From the NCBI GenBank assembly GCA_002900995.3, contig CM035304.1:4025322-4089321 (forward strand): DNA of 64,000 nt, read 5' to 3'. Of the stretch, positions 45,875 through 58,319 are shown in pieces. Under the pieces are notes generated by a model that saw nothing but the letters and a program-made list of their open reading frames with translations, searched no databases and was not told the DNA's origin. Both the position numbers and the translations under genes were made by a program. This DNA is from Ganoderma boninense (Eukaryota; Basidiomycota; Agaricomycetes; Polyporales; Polyporaceae). Numbering within the stretch: the stretch's first letter is position 1; each line of letters opens with the position of its first letter.

Positions 45875-48800
45875 AGGGATATCTTCTCCTCGGCCGTGCC
45901 GGTGGTCGTCTTGAGGCGGACTTCGCAGCGCGAAAGGTCTATGTGGGCATCGTCGACGGAGATGGAGCGGATGGCGAGCATGCCGGTATCGAAGCCGAGG
46001 AGGTTTGGCGGGAGCTTCGCCTCGACGGGACGGAAGAGGAGGGAGATGCGGATGCGGCCGGTACCGAGGCCTTTCTCGACGGAGTAGAAGCGGGTAACCT
46101 CGGAGGCGTTCACGAAGACTTCGGAGAGCTGGTGGCTAGAGGTGAGTGGTTTGTGGGTGTTTGCATGAAAACAAATGTCGACAAACCTTGAGGAACACGG
46201 TCCCCAAGATGGCGTCGTTCTCGCGCATACGCGAGTCCTTACGGTCACGTGACATGCGCGGTCCTCCAATCCCGCACAAACCGCTCCGTGCCCGCGTTGA
46301 ACATCGGCGAGCTTGTGATTGGCTTTACCCGTGTCTCGTATACGAGCTCATCATTCAACGACCTTCAACATGTCAGACGTCCATGAGCGCTCATTGCAGA
46401 GGCAACCCTGAAAAAAGGAATAAACGCACAGCGTGCAATAAGACGAGGGCAGCCCCTCGTCCTCCTCGACCGTCTCCTCCCCCGTATCCTGCCCCTTCTC
46501 GCCCTCCCTCCCTCTCCCTCCCTTCCTCTCCTTCCCCATTGTCCGCACCGTCAAGTCCCGTATCTCATGCACCTGCATGCCGAGCAGCCCGCTGGGCCAC
46601 TCCGGGTCCGGCGGGGTCACGAGCACCATCGCCTCGACCTTGTTCAACGCGACAGGCCTCGCATCCCTGAGCTCCTCCATCCCACGTAGATCGTCAGGGA
46701 TATTTGGGTCCGTCCCGTCCGTGCTGAGAGCCTGATTTGGGGGCAGCTTGCCGTAGTACCCGATGGTGTACTCCACTGAGCCTGGCCGATCGCGCGAGTC
46801 GGGTGACGAGAGCGGAGAGATGCGGCGAACGGGCGTGCCGCGGTGTCGGATGAGGTCGACGAGGTCGATCTCGACGAAGCCCATCATGTCATCCTGCTCA
46901 GCGCACCCGTGTCCATGCTCAGACTGGCGTGTGAGGCCAACATGGTAGTGCTCGGAAGGGGACTCACGACGCTCAGCCGGTCCGAATCCCAGAGCTGGAT
47001 GCTGATCTTCTCGCGTAGTCGGACAGTGTTGGCGTCCACGAGCAAAAATGCGGTTTCTTCGAACACGGGGTTGAGGTCGCATTTGACGATGCGGGTCGAG
47101 TACAGAGGCTTCTGCAGCCGGGAGTACGTGAGCGTGACGTAGGGATCTGCTGGTTCGCTGTCAGATCGTTCAGACCACAACGCATACATGGACTCACCTG
47201 ACGCCCCAGTTGTGTCCATCTTCTTGATTCCGGTAGCACGATGAATATGGATGACTACGACACCAATGGCCACCGTATCTGGTGGTGAAACATGTCATCA
47301 ATAACATCCAACATGCATTCATGTTACTTGTCCCACCTTTCTTGATGTCGTCGCCGCTGATGAGACGTTGCAGGTCTAGAGTCAGACTCTTCGGAGCAAC
47401 ATACTCCGCCGCAGCGGTGTCGATGGCACTTGAGATAAACCCGGAGATGAAAGGCAGATTCATCACATTCGGTAACGCTCGGTTCATAGGCACGACGGAA
47501 ATAGTGATTCGGGGAAGACCCATTAGCGTAATGAGTGTCGTTTTGACGCTTTCTGTGGGTCAGTACGGGTATAGGGCCAACCACTACGAATGAGACGCAC
47601 AATGGGGGATCTGAGATGAGCTGTAGACGGACTCTGGCAGTTCCGACAGCACCTGTAACCTCAACCCATACAGCTACAACGGTATGCACTTCAGGCGCGA
47701 ACATTTCACAACCACCACAAATGTGTACTTACGTATTCGAAGACCCCACAAGTTCTTCACGCCGAGTAAGAACTCCACCATAAAACTGACCGGAAGATTG
47801 GGCATGTTGTGCACTCAAGTCAACTTGAGGGCTTACTGGATATTCTGCGCTTTCTCTTGGGCAGTCCGTCCACTGGGTGCACCCTGATACGCGAAGGACA
47901 CCTCAAGGTTGACATGACCTTCATCGAGCGCATCGCGGTCCTCCGGTGTAACCAATGCCGTGTCGACACCCAGTTCCGCGAGGGATATACCACCGTCTGG
48001 AGACCGCGCGTCGGGCAAGGACCGAATCGTGGTGATGCGTCCCGCGTTCGAGCCGAGGTCCATGGCGAGGATACGCACAGAATGCTGGCTCATTGTCGTA
48101 GAAGATAAACGTATGAGACGGGCGAGGGGATGATTGTCACATACGATGAAGGCGGGGACAGATGACTGCATGATGTCCTCGAGCATGTCCACGAGCGACC
48201 TGAACAGGTCCGAGTTGACTCTCGGCCAGAGCCCCCGCAGAAGCGCGTTCGCCCACTCCGCGCTCTCTTTGATGCGTTCGTCGTTCGACACGTTCCCGTC
48301 ACCGTTGACGTCTGAGCCCGCGACCAAACCGCGCATGCGCTCGGCGTGCCAGACGCGCTGCTCGAAGTCAGTATCCGCGGCCCGGATTATCCGGAAGAGC
48401 AGGCAGTAGCCGACGAACACAGGTGGAATGGCAAGGAAAAGGCGCCATCTCCAGTCACCAAATGCGAGAGAGATGACGAAGGAGGCTGTGAAGGCGAGGC
48501 ATGTGTAGAATACACTGGAATGGGCGGTGGAAAGAACCTGGTCGCGGTGCTCCTTCCAGTCTGTGTCATTGGAGGATATTTGCAGCTCGGTCGGCATCAT
48601 ATATGCATGCGCATATAGGGGAAGACATGCATGCACTCACCTGGGGGAGGGAACTCGAGGCGGAGCACGTTGTCTCCCTGCGAGAGTGCATCCGGCTCTT
48701 CGTCTGCATTGCGTATGTCAAGCTCTTCACCGGTTGTAGGGTCCTTGACGCCATGCATCGTATGGCCCTTGGAAAGTCTACTGGCGGTCTTCCGTGTGTT

Positions 48801-48947
48801 CTTCTGCTCACCTCGCGTGCTTTCGTCCTGCAGTTGCTGTGCCTTCTCGTTCGTAGCCTTCTCGGGGCTGATGAGGGAAGTGAGCTTGGTGGTAATCACC
48901 GGGACTGGGTTCTTGCCCGAGTACGGTTGCGCCTGCTTGTGGGACAT
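45875..48947 (-). CDS. mug190: Mug190-like C2/SMP-domain protein (copy 2, 3' end lost at gap)
   Basis: Start MSHKQAQPYSGKNPVPVITT at 48947. It has the same exon order as copy 1: hydrophobic hairpin, SMP-like region, first C2 domain and the beginning of the second. The chain stops at the gap, after RLKTTTGTAEEKIS, so the acidic C-terminal tail is missing. In the purine-rich tract (about 46500-46530) this copy is one base shorter than copy 1 and reads through to EGLPSSYCTL, which is probably the correct frame. Amino-acid differences from copy 1 are few and scattered (for example HSSVFYTCLAF versus HSSVFYICLAF). Confidence 0.8.
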
Positions 48948-49918
48948 GACGGAAGGAGATTAGGATGAAGGGAGTGAGGAGACATGGAGCCTGTCGTGGT
49001 GGGTCCGCAGTTATATGCAGTTGTTGCAGTGCCAGATGCGCGTACCCGCAGACACTTACATCATGACACGGGTGGAGCGAGGAGTGTGCGAATTGTGGTG
49101 GTTCGGACTCCATGCATCTTTGGGTGATTCCGCTTGAATGCCATAAGTTTGTCTCGGAGAACAGTCGACTGTAATTTATAGGACAGAGGACAGAGGGGGC
49201 AGGGCTAAGGACGCGGTGGCTCGAAGTGCATAAAACTCTGGAGAGATGGTGCTCTTGCTCGTGCTTACATACAGAGGCCGGGTGTTTGCGGCGAGCGTCT
49301 GCGGGCTAGCGCCATAAGCTATTAGCAGTAGGCCGCTACAGCCTAGACCAGCTACTGTAGATGCTCAGGCCAAGTGTCAGTAGCAGTGAGTATATTTATT
49401 CTTGAGAGGAAAAGCTGACCGTGTTTGCACATCTCAGAAAGGTTCCAAAATACTGGAGTAGGTTGAAAGACTCGCCCCATACTCACTCGCCTTTCAGCCG
49501 AGGAACGGTGATCTGGCCGCGGATTGTAGCCAATCTTGCCCGACAGTCAGCATTTCATCCGCATCTAGCATTGTAAGTGTCGCAGCCGCAACCTCCCTTG
49601 GCTTACAATATGACGGTATTTTCTAATGTACATGGCAGGAATACGGTCCACAGGCTGGGGAACAAGACCAGGGACTGCGAGACAAATCTAACCACCGGTA
49701 GTCGTCTGTCCACCCATAAGTTTGGTTTGTCAAACGTTCAGATCCTCAATCCACACGCCTGACAATTTAAAGATGTTCTTTAGGTGATTGGGTCAATTCT
49801 GACTCCTGCTCTTCACTGCACAGGATCTCTTATCGGCCATCTCTAGTTCTCCTCCCTCTATTTCAAGACCCATCATCAGAGGCTCGTCACTACGGCAGCA
49901 ACCCTCCGCAGGGTAGCG
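48948..49918. promoter_or_regulatory. Divergent promoter region, copy 2
   Basis: Counterpart of 25876-26838 in reverse orientation, with several small indels, including an extra stretch near 49543-49590. It separates the starts of the Mug190-like gene (minus) and biotin-protein ligase (plus). Confidence 0.55.
49009..49020 (-). promoter_or_regulatory. TATA-like element of the Mug190-like gene (copy 2)
   Basis: Reads TGCATATAACTG on the minus strand, about 65 nt before the start at 48947, identical to the copy 1 element in sequence and distance. Confidence 0.5.
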
Positions 49919-52053
49919 ATGAACGTTCTTGTCTACTCGGGGCCTGATACCGCCCCCACACCCCTCGCACACACGATTGCCTCCCTCCGCACCCTCCTCG
50001 CACACAACTACGCTATTCAGCCAATCGATCAGAAAGCCTTGCAAACCCAGCCTTGGCAAGCCTCCTGCGCACTCCTTGCATTACCACCGTTCCAGCCCTC
50101 ATCTTTTCCAAAACCCTTCACACCTGCGGCCCGTGCAGAGATGCAAAGGTTCGTCGCAGGAGGGGGGAGACTCCTAGCGCTCGGCACTGGAGTTCGCGTC
50201 GCGGCGAAGCATGCACGAGGAGCGGGAGGCGTGTTGGCGCTGTCCACACAACTCGCAAGTGTCGGCATTACCTCGCCAGACATATCCTCCCTGGAGGATA
50301 AGCTCACCCTTGAGGACGAAGGCGTAGAGCGGCTCGCATTTTCGCTGGTGCCAAGCTCATTATCAGAAGAAGTCGATCCGACATCGATCCGACTGACCGA
50401 TGGGAGCCTGCTCGAGGGCGTCTTGCGCGCGGGTGCACTCGACATCCCACGGACGGTGGCTTCTTCCGGACGTCTGAAACCTCTGGCCCACTACACCGGC
50501 AGCGATTCTTCCGATGTGGCTGGCATGAAGGCATCCGTCGGTCGAGGCACGGTGGCTTTTTGGAGCGCGCGGATCGAGGCACCGGTGGCAGCCCACCCTG
50601 CCCGCGAGCAGATCCGGCTACAAACCTTGCGAATGACCCTCGAAACCCTTGGTCTGCACCTTCCGGAACAGGCTAGCCAAGAGTCTCCAACCATACCTCG
50701 GCCAATGCCTCATATCCTAACCGGTGCGCCGTGGCGGGCTGGGGTGGTTGACACAATCATCCACGCGCTCGAGGTGCCCGACCTCTCCCCCGTCGCACCA
50801 TACACGCTCAAGGACAGGCACGATACGTTCCTTTTTCACCCGCCGGAGGCGTCTGCGCGCGTGTTTGCAGAACAGCGCGAGGCAGTCAAGACCCTGAGCG
50901 ACGATCCCGAGACATGGAACCCGAAGCATATAGTTGTTTACAGCGACAACAACTCGGTGCCTTCGAACGATCTCACCCCCAAATTCGACATCGGGACATA
51001 TTATGAGGAGTTGAAGACTGCACGCGACATGCGTGGATGTCGAAAGACGTACACAGAAGGCACATGGGGGATCGGCGAGGCGCTGCTCTATGGAGAAATC
51101 GTGACGAGTACGCAGACTATGCTCGATAAGTGAGTCTTTCGGCTTCCTCGCTGCTCTTCAGTGCTCAGCCACACCATCTAGGAACACATACCTGCTCGAT
51201 ACTCTTCCAACGCCCTTCCTCTCCATCGCCTCTACACAACTCACCGGCCGTGGCCGCGGGGCGAACGTTTGGCTGTCGCCGCCAGGGTGCTTGATGTTCT
51301 CTCTCCTCCTGCGCTTTCCGCTCTCAGCACTCCCGGCACATAAGATCGTTTTCATCCAGTATCTTTTCGCGCTCGCGGTTGCAGAGGCATGTAGAGCGGA
51401 CGGGGTACTGGGGGATGACGCGGGCTCGCGCGTAAGGATCAAGTGGCCAAACGACATCTATGGGATCACGCAGGATGGAGAGAGGAAGAAGCTCGGAGGG
51501 ATTCTCGTCAATACAAGCTTTGGGGCGGGGAAGGCTGAGGTGGTCATCGGTGCGTTCTGCCTTCTCTATCCGGCTATTGCTGATAATATATGCAAGTACA
51601 TAGGGTGCGGGTTGAACGTCCTCAACAATCCTCCCATCCTGTCCCTCGCACAGCTCCTCCGTGGGGACCTCCCCCCACCAACGATGGAGCGCACCCTTGC
51701 GGCGATCATGACGCGCTTTGAGCGTATGTGGGAAGACTTCCTGTCAGCGCGCGGCTCGTTTGAACCCTTCATGGATCTATATCTCGAACGCTGGCTCCAT
51801 TCGTACGCCTCCTCCTCCCTCTCTCCCTGCTCTCTGCACTCACGCTAATATGATACTATGCAGGGACCAGCAAGTGACGTTGACGACGGTGACGCCGCCC
51901 CGCAAGGTGCGCATCGTCGGCATCACGCCCGACCACGGTCTGCTCCGGACGCTGCCAGATCCCGGGCGAGATGGGAGCATGGAGTACATCGACCTGCAGC
52001 CGGACGGAAACAGCTTTGATCTGTTGGCGGGGCTGATCAAGACTAAGTCATGA
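49919..52053 (+). CDS. BPL1: Biotin-protein ligase (copy 2)
   Basis: Start MNVLVYSGPDTAPTPLAHTI at 49919, stop 52051-52053 after LLAGLIKTKS. It has the same domain order as copy 1: amidotransferase-like N-domain, catalytic domain with the GRGRGANVWLSPPGC motif and VRIKWPNDIYG, and the C-terminal domain with RIVGITPDHGLL. Relative to copy 1 there is a three-codon deletion (SLSEEVDPTSIRL versus SLSEQVADADATSIRL) and a one-codon insertion (YSDNNSVPSND versus YSDNSVPSND). Both keep the frame. This pattern indicates a functional allele or young duplicate rather than sequencing noise. Confidence 0.92.
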
Positions 52054-52345
52054 CATAGAATTCGGAACACTTTCGCGACTTGAAGCCAGGTCGTCCGAGT
52101 CTTATTCTTTTTCTGATGTCGTTCCCTGGAGCTGGCGAAGGTCGCACTGACGTACGTGTATGAATGGATCTCAAAGAGACTGCATAGAACTTGTGAGTGG
52201 GAATATTTGTAAACGTGTACATGTCTGTGAAGGAGTTAACTATCGACGCTATCCCGCCCCGGTAAGGGACCGCGTCTCGTTAGTGGAAAGATTCAGCACC
52301 CAATTCAGAATCTAAGGACCCCCTTTCCCGCCGATCCAGACGGCC

Positions 52346-54646
52346 TCAATCCCGCTTATACGGCTTGATGTACAGAGGCATCTGCGAGCCCTGCTCCGGC
52401 GCACTCCGCAAGAGCGGACGCGACACTACCATCGTCCTCTTTATGATATCCGACGGCGGCACGGCGAGATCGAACTCGAACGCACGCACAAGGGCGAACA
52501 AGAGCGCCTTCATCCTGGGCACGACAAAGGATGAAAAAGGTATACTCGGATGGGCAGGACGCGAGGTACGTACTCGACGAGGCTGAATCTGTACCCGATG
52601 CACGCGCGCGGCCCGCCGAGGAAGGTGAGGATATGTCCCCACACTCCTGGGATGTTCGCCGTTGTCTCTGGGAGGCTGTCCCATCGTTCTGGTCTACGTG
52701 ATACATGTCGTAAGGACGTAAGGTGCAAAGGTTGATAGGGCGGAAGAGGCGTACTTGAATTCGTAGGAGTCGAGCCCCCATACGGACTCGAGTCTGTTCA
52801 GGGCTTGGATGGGGATAATGATGGGACTTCCCTTGTCGACCCTGTCGAGGTGAACAAGTTAGACACACAGATTGGCAAAGGAGTAAGGGGCTACAGTCAA
52901 CCTACTTGATGTTATCCTGGACGTCCCCGTTACGGTCAGTGAAGGGTGCACTGACTGGAATGGCATCGTCCTTGATGGGGATGCGGATCGATGCCGGGAC
53001 GGGAGCATGGAGACGCAGAGATTCGCGGACGACCATGTCCAAGTACGGGAGCGCGTTGAGCTCGTCCATTGTAGGGGTATCAGTCTCGACACTAAGCAGT
53101 TCGTCGCGAAGCTTCTGCTGCACCCGCGGGTTCTGAGTCAGGGCGAAGAGGCACCAGGTTGTCGCCGTGCTTGTAGTCTCATGGCCCGCAACCATGAAAG
53201 TGGGCACCTCTATAGCTCAACATAGGTTAACAAGCCGATAAGACGAGCGCGAAGGGTACGCACGGGCCAAAACATCCTCGTCAGATAGTCGCTGGCTCTC
53301 CGGAATGTCCTCCGCCATATTCGCTTTGATGAGCAGCGTAAGCAGATCCCTGCCTCGCAAATCCCTGCGTTCTGCTCCTTCGAACGACTTCTCCTGCTCG
53401 TTCTTCTCCTCGCGTCCGCGGGCAATCTCTGCCTTCTTTTCCAAAATGAGTTGCATGCCGATCCGGTGCATCGCCGCTTTAGCCTCAGCAATCCTCTTGA
53501 GCTGCTTGTCATGCTGAAATACAACATGATTGATGCGTCAAGGGGACCGTTTTGATGTTTTCCAAAACACTTACAATGAAGCGGAAGATCGGGAAAAATG
53601 TCCGAAGTATGAGCAGGATAGGTATCTTATCCGGGACGTTAAAGGCGTCTACGAAGAGCTGGCCCAACTCGTTCGGCTTGTCGTTAGGGCTAAGCGAGTC
53701 AAAACTGTAATTGAACCCTAGACAAACACTTAGCAAGAGAGAACGAAAACAGTCCAGGCAGCCATACCCGCAAGTCCGATGACATCAAGGGTCATCTTGC
53801 TCAAGTCTTTGAGGATATCGACGCGCGCTTTGCCTTGAGTAGTGGTCGTCGACATCCACAAGTCTCGGAGCTGTAATGCTTGTCATCGGAGACCATGCCC
53901 TGAAAGAACGTTTGTGGTGGAGGTACCTCGTTCGATTTGCTCACAAAGATGTCCGTCAACTCCCGTATTTGAGATGGTCCGAATGCCGGGTTCTATGATA
54001 AATGCAATGATGCTGAATACCTCTTTTCAAACATACACGAGTGGTGAGCTTCTTACCAATACCCTCCTCTGCGGATTAATTGTAGTCAAACATTGCGTCA
54101 ATTGGGAAGCTGGCGAATGGTTGTCACTCACTTGCTGCCGATGTTGATCACCCTCTGTGGATAGGATTCCTTGAGGTACTCTAAATAGAGCGTACACCCT
54201 GACGGAAATACCGACCAACCTCTTCCCAAAATATCAGCCAGATTCCTCCGTTCCTCTTCTGGCTTTTGATAGTCAGCTGAGTGGGTTAAGATGTGGCTCA
54301 AAGCGCGAGTGTCCGCGACGAGCAGCCGAGGCATCTAAATGTGGCGGGAGTGCATCAGTGTTCACCACTACTGGACCCGTTCTGGAAATGGGGAACATAC
54401 GTTCAAAAACCCTCGATGCATGACATTCGAGCCATATTCCTTTATCCATTCGTCGATGATATCTCCATCCGAGTAAAAAATGTCCTTGAGACTTCCGAAA
54501 AGCCATCCAGGACTCGATGGACCAGGCAGGTTGAGGAGAGAGGATCGGAATGGGACAAGGAGGTATGGGCCAAGCTTCCATAAGATGGGGGCGAGCAGAG
54601 CTACGGAGGCAACCGCAAGCCCTTGTAGCACGAGCGAGATAGCCAT
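52346..54646 (-). CDS. Cytochrome P450 monooxygenase (copy 2)
   Basis: Start [20 protein letters not shown] at 54646, stop at 52346 after LYIKPYKRD. The same motifs as copy 1 are in place: [93 protein letters not shown]. Exon-intron structure is unchanged; intron sequences differ more than exons. Converges with the biotin-protein ligase copy 2. Confidence 0.88.
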
Positions 54647-55788
54647 GGGGGTGAACGTACTTGAATGCTGAGTCCACGGCGAACCGGCTGGCTATAAGGG
54701 ATAAAGCCAGAGCTTTGATGCATAGGACGGCGGCGGGGAGCAGCTGTGCGTGGCAGTGTTGGTGTCCTTGCGGGCGGCCGGGTTAGCATGAGAATCTCCG
54801 CAGTACCCACAGTAAAGTTGATGACGAAAACTTTTTGAGTGCACTTTGATTGCACTCAGCGCAACTTCACACTCTGCATGCCTTGATCCGAGACTCTCTC
54901 TCGGTCCCAGGCGGACATCCAATAGGCCAAGAATATTGCGAAGGACTTCTAGAGCATACACGTCTTAGGAGGGTATCACCGCGTCGACACAGCTCGCAGC
55001 ACAATACTGAATTGTTACTCACCAGGTGACTAAGTACATGTTGGCTATCACACTGCCAAGTCTGAGATCTGAGGCCTGAGGGGGTCCGGACATTGAACAT
55101 TGAATACTGAGCTCCGGAAGATGTTGAAAGAAGAAAAATGCACAGCATGCCGAGAAGCATTGAATGCGTTCCTGGCGGTAAGTAGAACGCTAACGGCCTA
55201 CGAAGTACAACAACTGCAGAAAAAGTACGATGTGGCATACGACAGCAGAGTGATGGATCAACAAACCGACCTCGAATTTGGACGAATGTTACTTCAGTGC
55301 TTCTGTGAAATCGGAGACCGGCTTCGGCCCGACCTAACTTTGGTTCGCCAAGCAATTCCGTCAGGATGACAGTCGTCAGTGGGTTCTCGAGGGTGGAAGT
55401 ACGCATCCAACTACTGTCTAAGTGCATTCACGTACGTACCGGTCACGTCGCACTAGTGTATGGATAGTGCTGAATGTCATCCTATTCGCGTTCGCTGAAG
55501 TTATTTCGTAGTTCTGACCTGCCGCTGTAAACAACATGTGAGTCGGCCACGTGCTCGGGCTCAGGCATGCTTAGCTGGCCGCGCCACGAATCAAAGAACA
55601 CACTGAAGTATTTCGACCGGAACGATCTGACTCGGGGATTCTATCGTGCTTGTTACAACTAGTACACTTGCGCAACTTGAAGTCCAATGCAGCAGAGTCC
55701 GGTCTAAGAAAGCGAGGGTATCCAATGCAATGTCCGCACGGAGCAAGTTGGGAAGGTCAAATACGCAGCCTCAGGTCCGAAATCCTGG
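54647..55788. other. Intergenic stretch, copy 2
   Basis: Counterpart of 19609-21149 but about 0.4 kb shorter. An open frame at 55100-55369 (MNTELRKMLKEEKCTACREA) is not preserved in copy 1, so I treat it as chance. Confidence 0.45.
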
Positions 55789-56580
55789 CTACGACGCCTG
55801 CCCGATGCCTTCTTCGCCTCCCCACGACAGGACAGAGACGAGCTCGAAGTCCTCCGTAACTGCGGAGGTCCGCTTCCTGTCCTTCGCCGTCGATGGGGTG
55901 AGAAAGCCGTCCTGCTTCGCTTCCGAATCGAACGCTATTCCGAATCCATCAGCACCATGGAAAATCTCCGACCGTGACATCGAAGACCCACAAGAACGCC
56001 GCAAGCTGAATTTGCTCGTATCCCGCGTGAACACGACGATGGGAGAGCGTCTGCTGTCATCGATGTTCTCAGCGTCGGGCCGGCGGTTGGCCTGGTCGTT
56101 GGACCCTGGAATGGCAGTGTCGAGCGCATCCACATCCATGTCGCCGAGCCAAGCCGTGTCCATCTCGAAGCGTCGCCGCTGGATCGACTCTCGAGTGTTG
56201 AGACACACTCGGGATGCCTGCGCGGCTGCGATTAGCCGTAGTTCGGCGGACACGAGAGACTGGAGCACTTACGGAGACAGAGTATATGGCGGAAAGCCAG
56301 TTGGTGCCTAGTATTGATAGCGCACGTCCTTGGAACATGATCTCAAGGATGAGATTCATGAAGTTACCGGCTGAACAATTGAAATAGTTTCTAAAGTTAG
56401 ACTTTGGAAGCAGAGTGCGCCTCAGAAGGGACCTACCGAACACTCTGGATAGCAGACAACGTCAAGATACGGACGGCAGGAGGTAGTAGCTCGTTTATCA
56501 CTCACAGCAAGAAGTAGAACGCGCTATCCGCAGGAAGGCGTAAAGAAGCGGACTCAGCGTCCCAATTCCCAAATCGAGAC
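55789..56580 (-). pseudogene. DUF6533-type membrane protein, 3' fragment (copy 2)
   Basis: Contains the last membrane exon (MNLILEIMFQGRALSILG) and the cytosolic tail (DTAWLGDMDVDALDTAIPGS to WGGEEGIGQAS, stop 55789). Homology to copy 1 ends at about 56580, inside an exon upstream of the last membrane segments, so the 5' two-thirds of the gene are absent here. Either the contig is chimeric at this point or this copy is interrupted by an insertion. Confidence 0.7.
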
Positions 56581-57153
56581 CATAATCAATTGGGAGGTCT
56601 TCGAGAGAGCATCTAGTTGCTCGTCGAGAAATTGATAACTAGGTCCAAGCTATAGACCAACAGAGAGTGTCACACCACACTGTTATCTATATAACGGATG
56701 TGTATATGAGAGAGCGCGCGAGAGTCAGGTGTGCTATGCGCTTGAGTGACAGCGAGGATATAATTGGTCCGCAGTATGACAACGAAACTGTCCCGAGAGG
56801 AATGGCATGAAAGCTGCGTCGTGTGGACACATATCAAGAGACCACGAAGTGCGCGATTCGGCGTTGTACCCAGAGTTTAGCAGAGCGCCGCGCGGCACGC
56901 ACGGAGCCAACTACTTCAGATTGAGCGTGGCGCAGCCACCACGCACGGTATCTATTCGGCGAGCGCGCCAGCGCTGCTCATCGAGGAGTATACTGCGACC
57001 TGGGACTGTGTAGGAGGGAGAAATAGAGAGAGAGTCATGTAGGATGCTCGCTAGAGTCTCTAAGGTCAGTCAAGCGTACCGTTGTCCTTGGGTTTCGACC
57101 CGTCTAAAAATAGGGGTACATCGGAAGCGATGCGCGAGTGAGGAAGAGCGCGC
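56581..57153. mobile_element. Unrelated spacer between inverted copies, possibly a retroelement fragment
   Basis: This stretch matches neither copy 1 nor copy 3. From about 56670 it reads TGTCACACCACACTGTTATC and continues into a TATATAAC element and GA-rich runs. That layout resembles the start of a fungal LTR (5' TG, internal TATA), preceded by a purine-rich ACAGAGAG. No matching CA end, target-site duplication or coding domain could be recognised, so the call is weak. Confidence 0.3.
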
Positions 57154-58319
57154 ACGGGGTGTTACGGCCCATCCCTTATCGTGACGTCTCTGGAAGTCTA
57201 TCACGACCAGCTTTCATAGCCATTCCCCGGCTGCCTCGTTAAATCAACCAAAGCCAACCTGATTAACGAATCATGTCATGGTACGTCTGCAATACAACAT
57301 AAATTTTGATAACCGATAGCCTGATGGATCGTTGCAAGGGTCTATAGCCCTTGGAAACTACATGTAGGTGTCGACGCCAAATAATTTTCTCCTGGGGGAT
57401 GACTTAAGCGATGTTCAGGTATCTAAACTTCTTCCTCATCCTGTACAAGTTTGCCCACAACCTCTCTCTGCGCCGAGAGGGTCCTCTCCTGGCAGGTCTC
57501 GATTTGGGAATTGGGACGCTGAGTCCCGCTCTTTACGCCTTCCTGCTGGGATAGCGCGTTCTACTTCTTGGGCGTGAGTGATAAACGACTAACTCACTCC
57601 CTGCCGTCCGTATCTGAAGGTTGTCTGCTATCCAGAGTGTTCCGGTAGGTCCCTTCTGAGGGCGCACTCTGCTTCCAAGTCTAACTTTTGAAACTATTGT
57701 CAATTGTTCAGCTCCGGTAACTCATGAATCTCATCCTGAGATCATGTTCCAAGGACGTGCGCTATCAATACTAAGGCAACACTGGATTTCCGCCTATACT
57801 CGTGTCTCCGTAAGTGCTCAAGTCCTTCTCTGTTCCAGCCGAACGTACGGCCTAATCGCAGCGCGCAGGCATCCCGAGTGTGTCTCAACACTCGAGAGTC
57901 GATTCCAGCGGCGACGCTTTCGAAGATGGACACGGCTTGGCTCGGCGACATGGAAATGTGGATGCGCTCGACAAACTGGGCCAATTCCAGGGTCCAACAC
58001 CAGGCCAACCGCCGGCCCGACTGCTGAGAACATCGCTGAAGCAGACCGCTTCCATCGTCGTGTTCACGACAGTCGCGAGCGGGATACGAAAGCAAATTCA
58101 GCTTGCCGGGCGTTCTTGTGGGTCTTCGATGTCACGAGTCGGAGATTTTCCATGGTGCTGATGATTCGGAATAGCGTTCGATTCGGAAGCGGAAGCAGGA
58201 CGGCTTTCTACCCCTCCGACGGCGAAGGACAGGAAGCCGGACCTCCGCAGTTACGGAGGAACTTCGAAGCTCGTCTCTGTCCTGTGTGGGGAGGCGAAGA
58301 AGGCATCGGCAGCGTCGTA
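57154..58319 (+). pseudogene. DUF6533-type membrane protein, error-rich copy 3
   Basis: Begins inside the gene near the base equivalent to 18490 and includes the exons lost from copy 2 (TTCTTCCTCATCCTGTACAA at about 57429). The tail is recognisable as TAWLG, AENIAEADR and EEGIGS in alternating frames. Small indels break it throughout. Confidence 0.7.

Larger units (their letters stand above)
45875..56580 (-). repeat. Palindromic block, copy 2 (inverted, allele-like)
   Basis: Inverted counterpart of about 18812-29914. Its first bases after the gap correspond to about 29914 in copy 1. Its last match (GGGAATTGGGACGCTGAGTC on the minus strand) corresponds to about 18812. Frames of all genes stay open apart from the truncated ends. 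Differences are mainly substitutions, with in-frame indels in coding parts and free indels between genes. Confidence 0.9.

Noticed and set aside
21150..54646. Multiple P450 and biotin-ligase genes as a gene-family expansion or biosynthetic cluster
   Set aside because: The copies are the same block repeated with identical order and spacing. The genes around them are housekeeping genes on both strands, and no synthase-type core enzyme is present.
55100..55369. Open frame MNTELRKMLKEEKCTACREA
   Set aside because: Not open in the corresponding part of copy 1; the strand also lies in a spacer that diverges freely.
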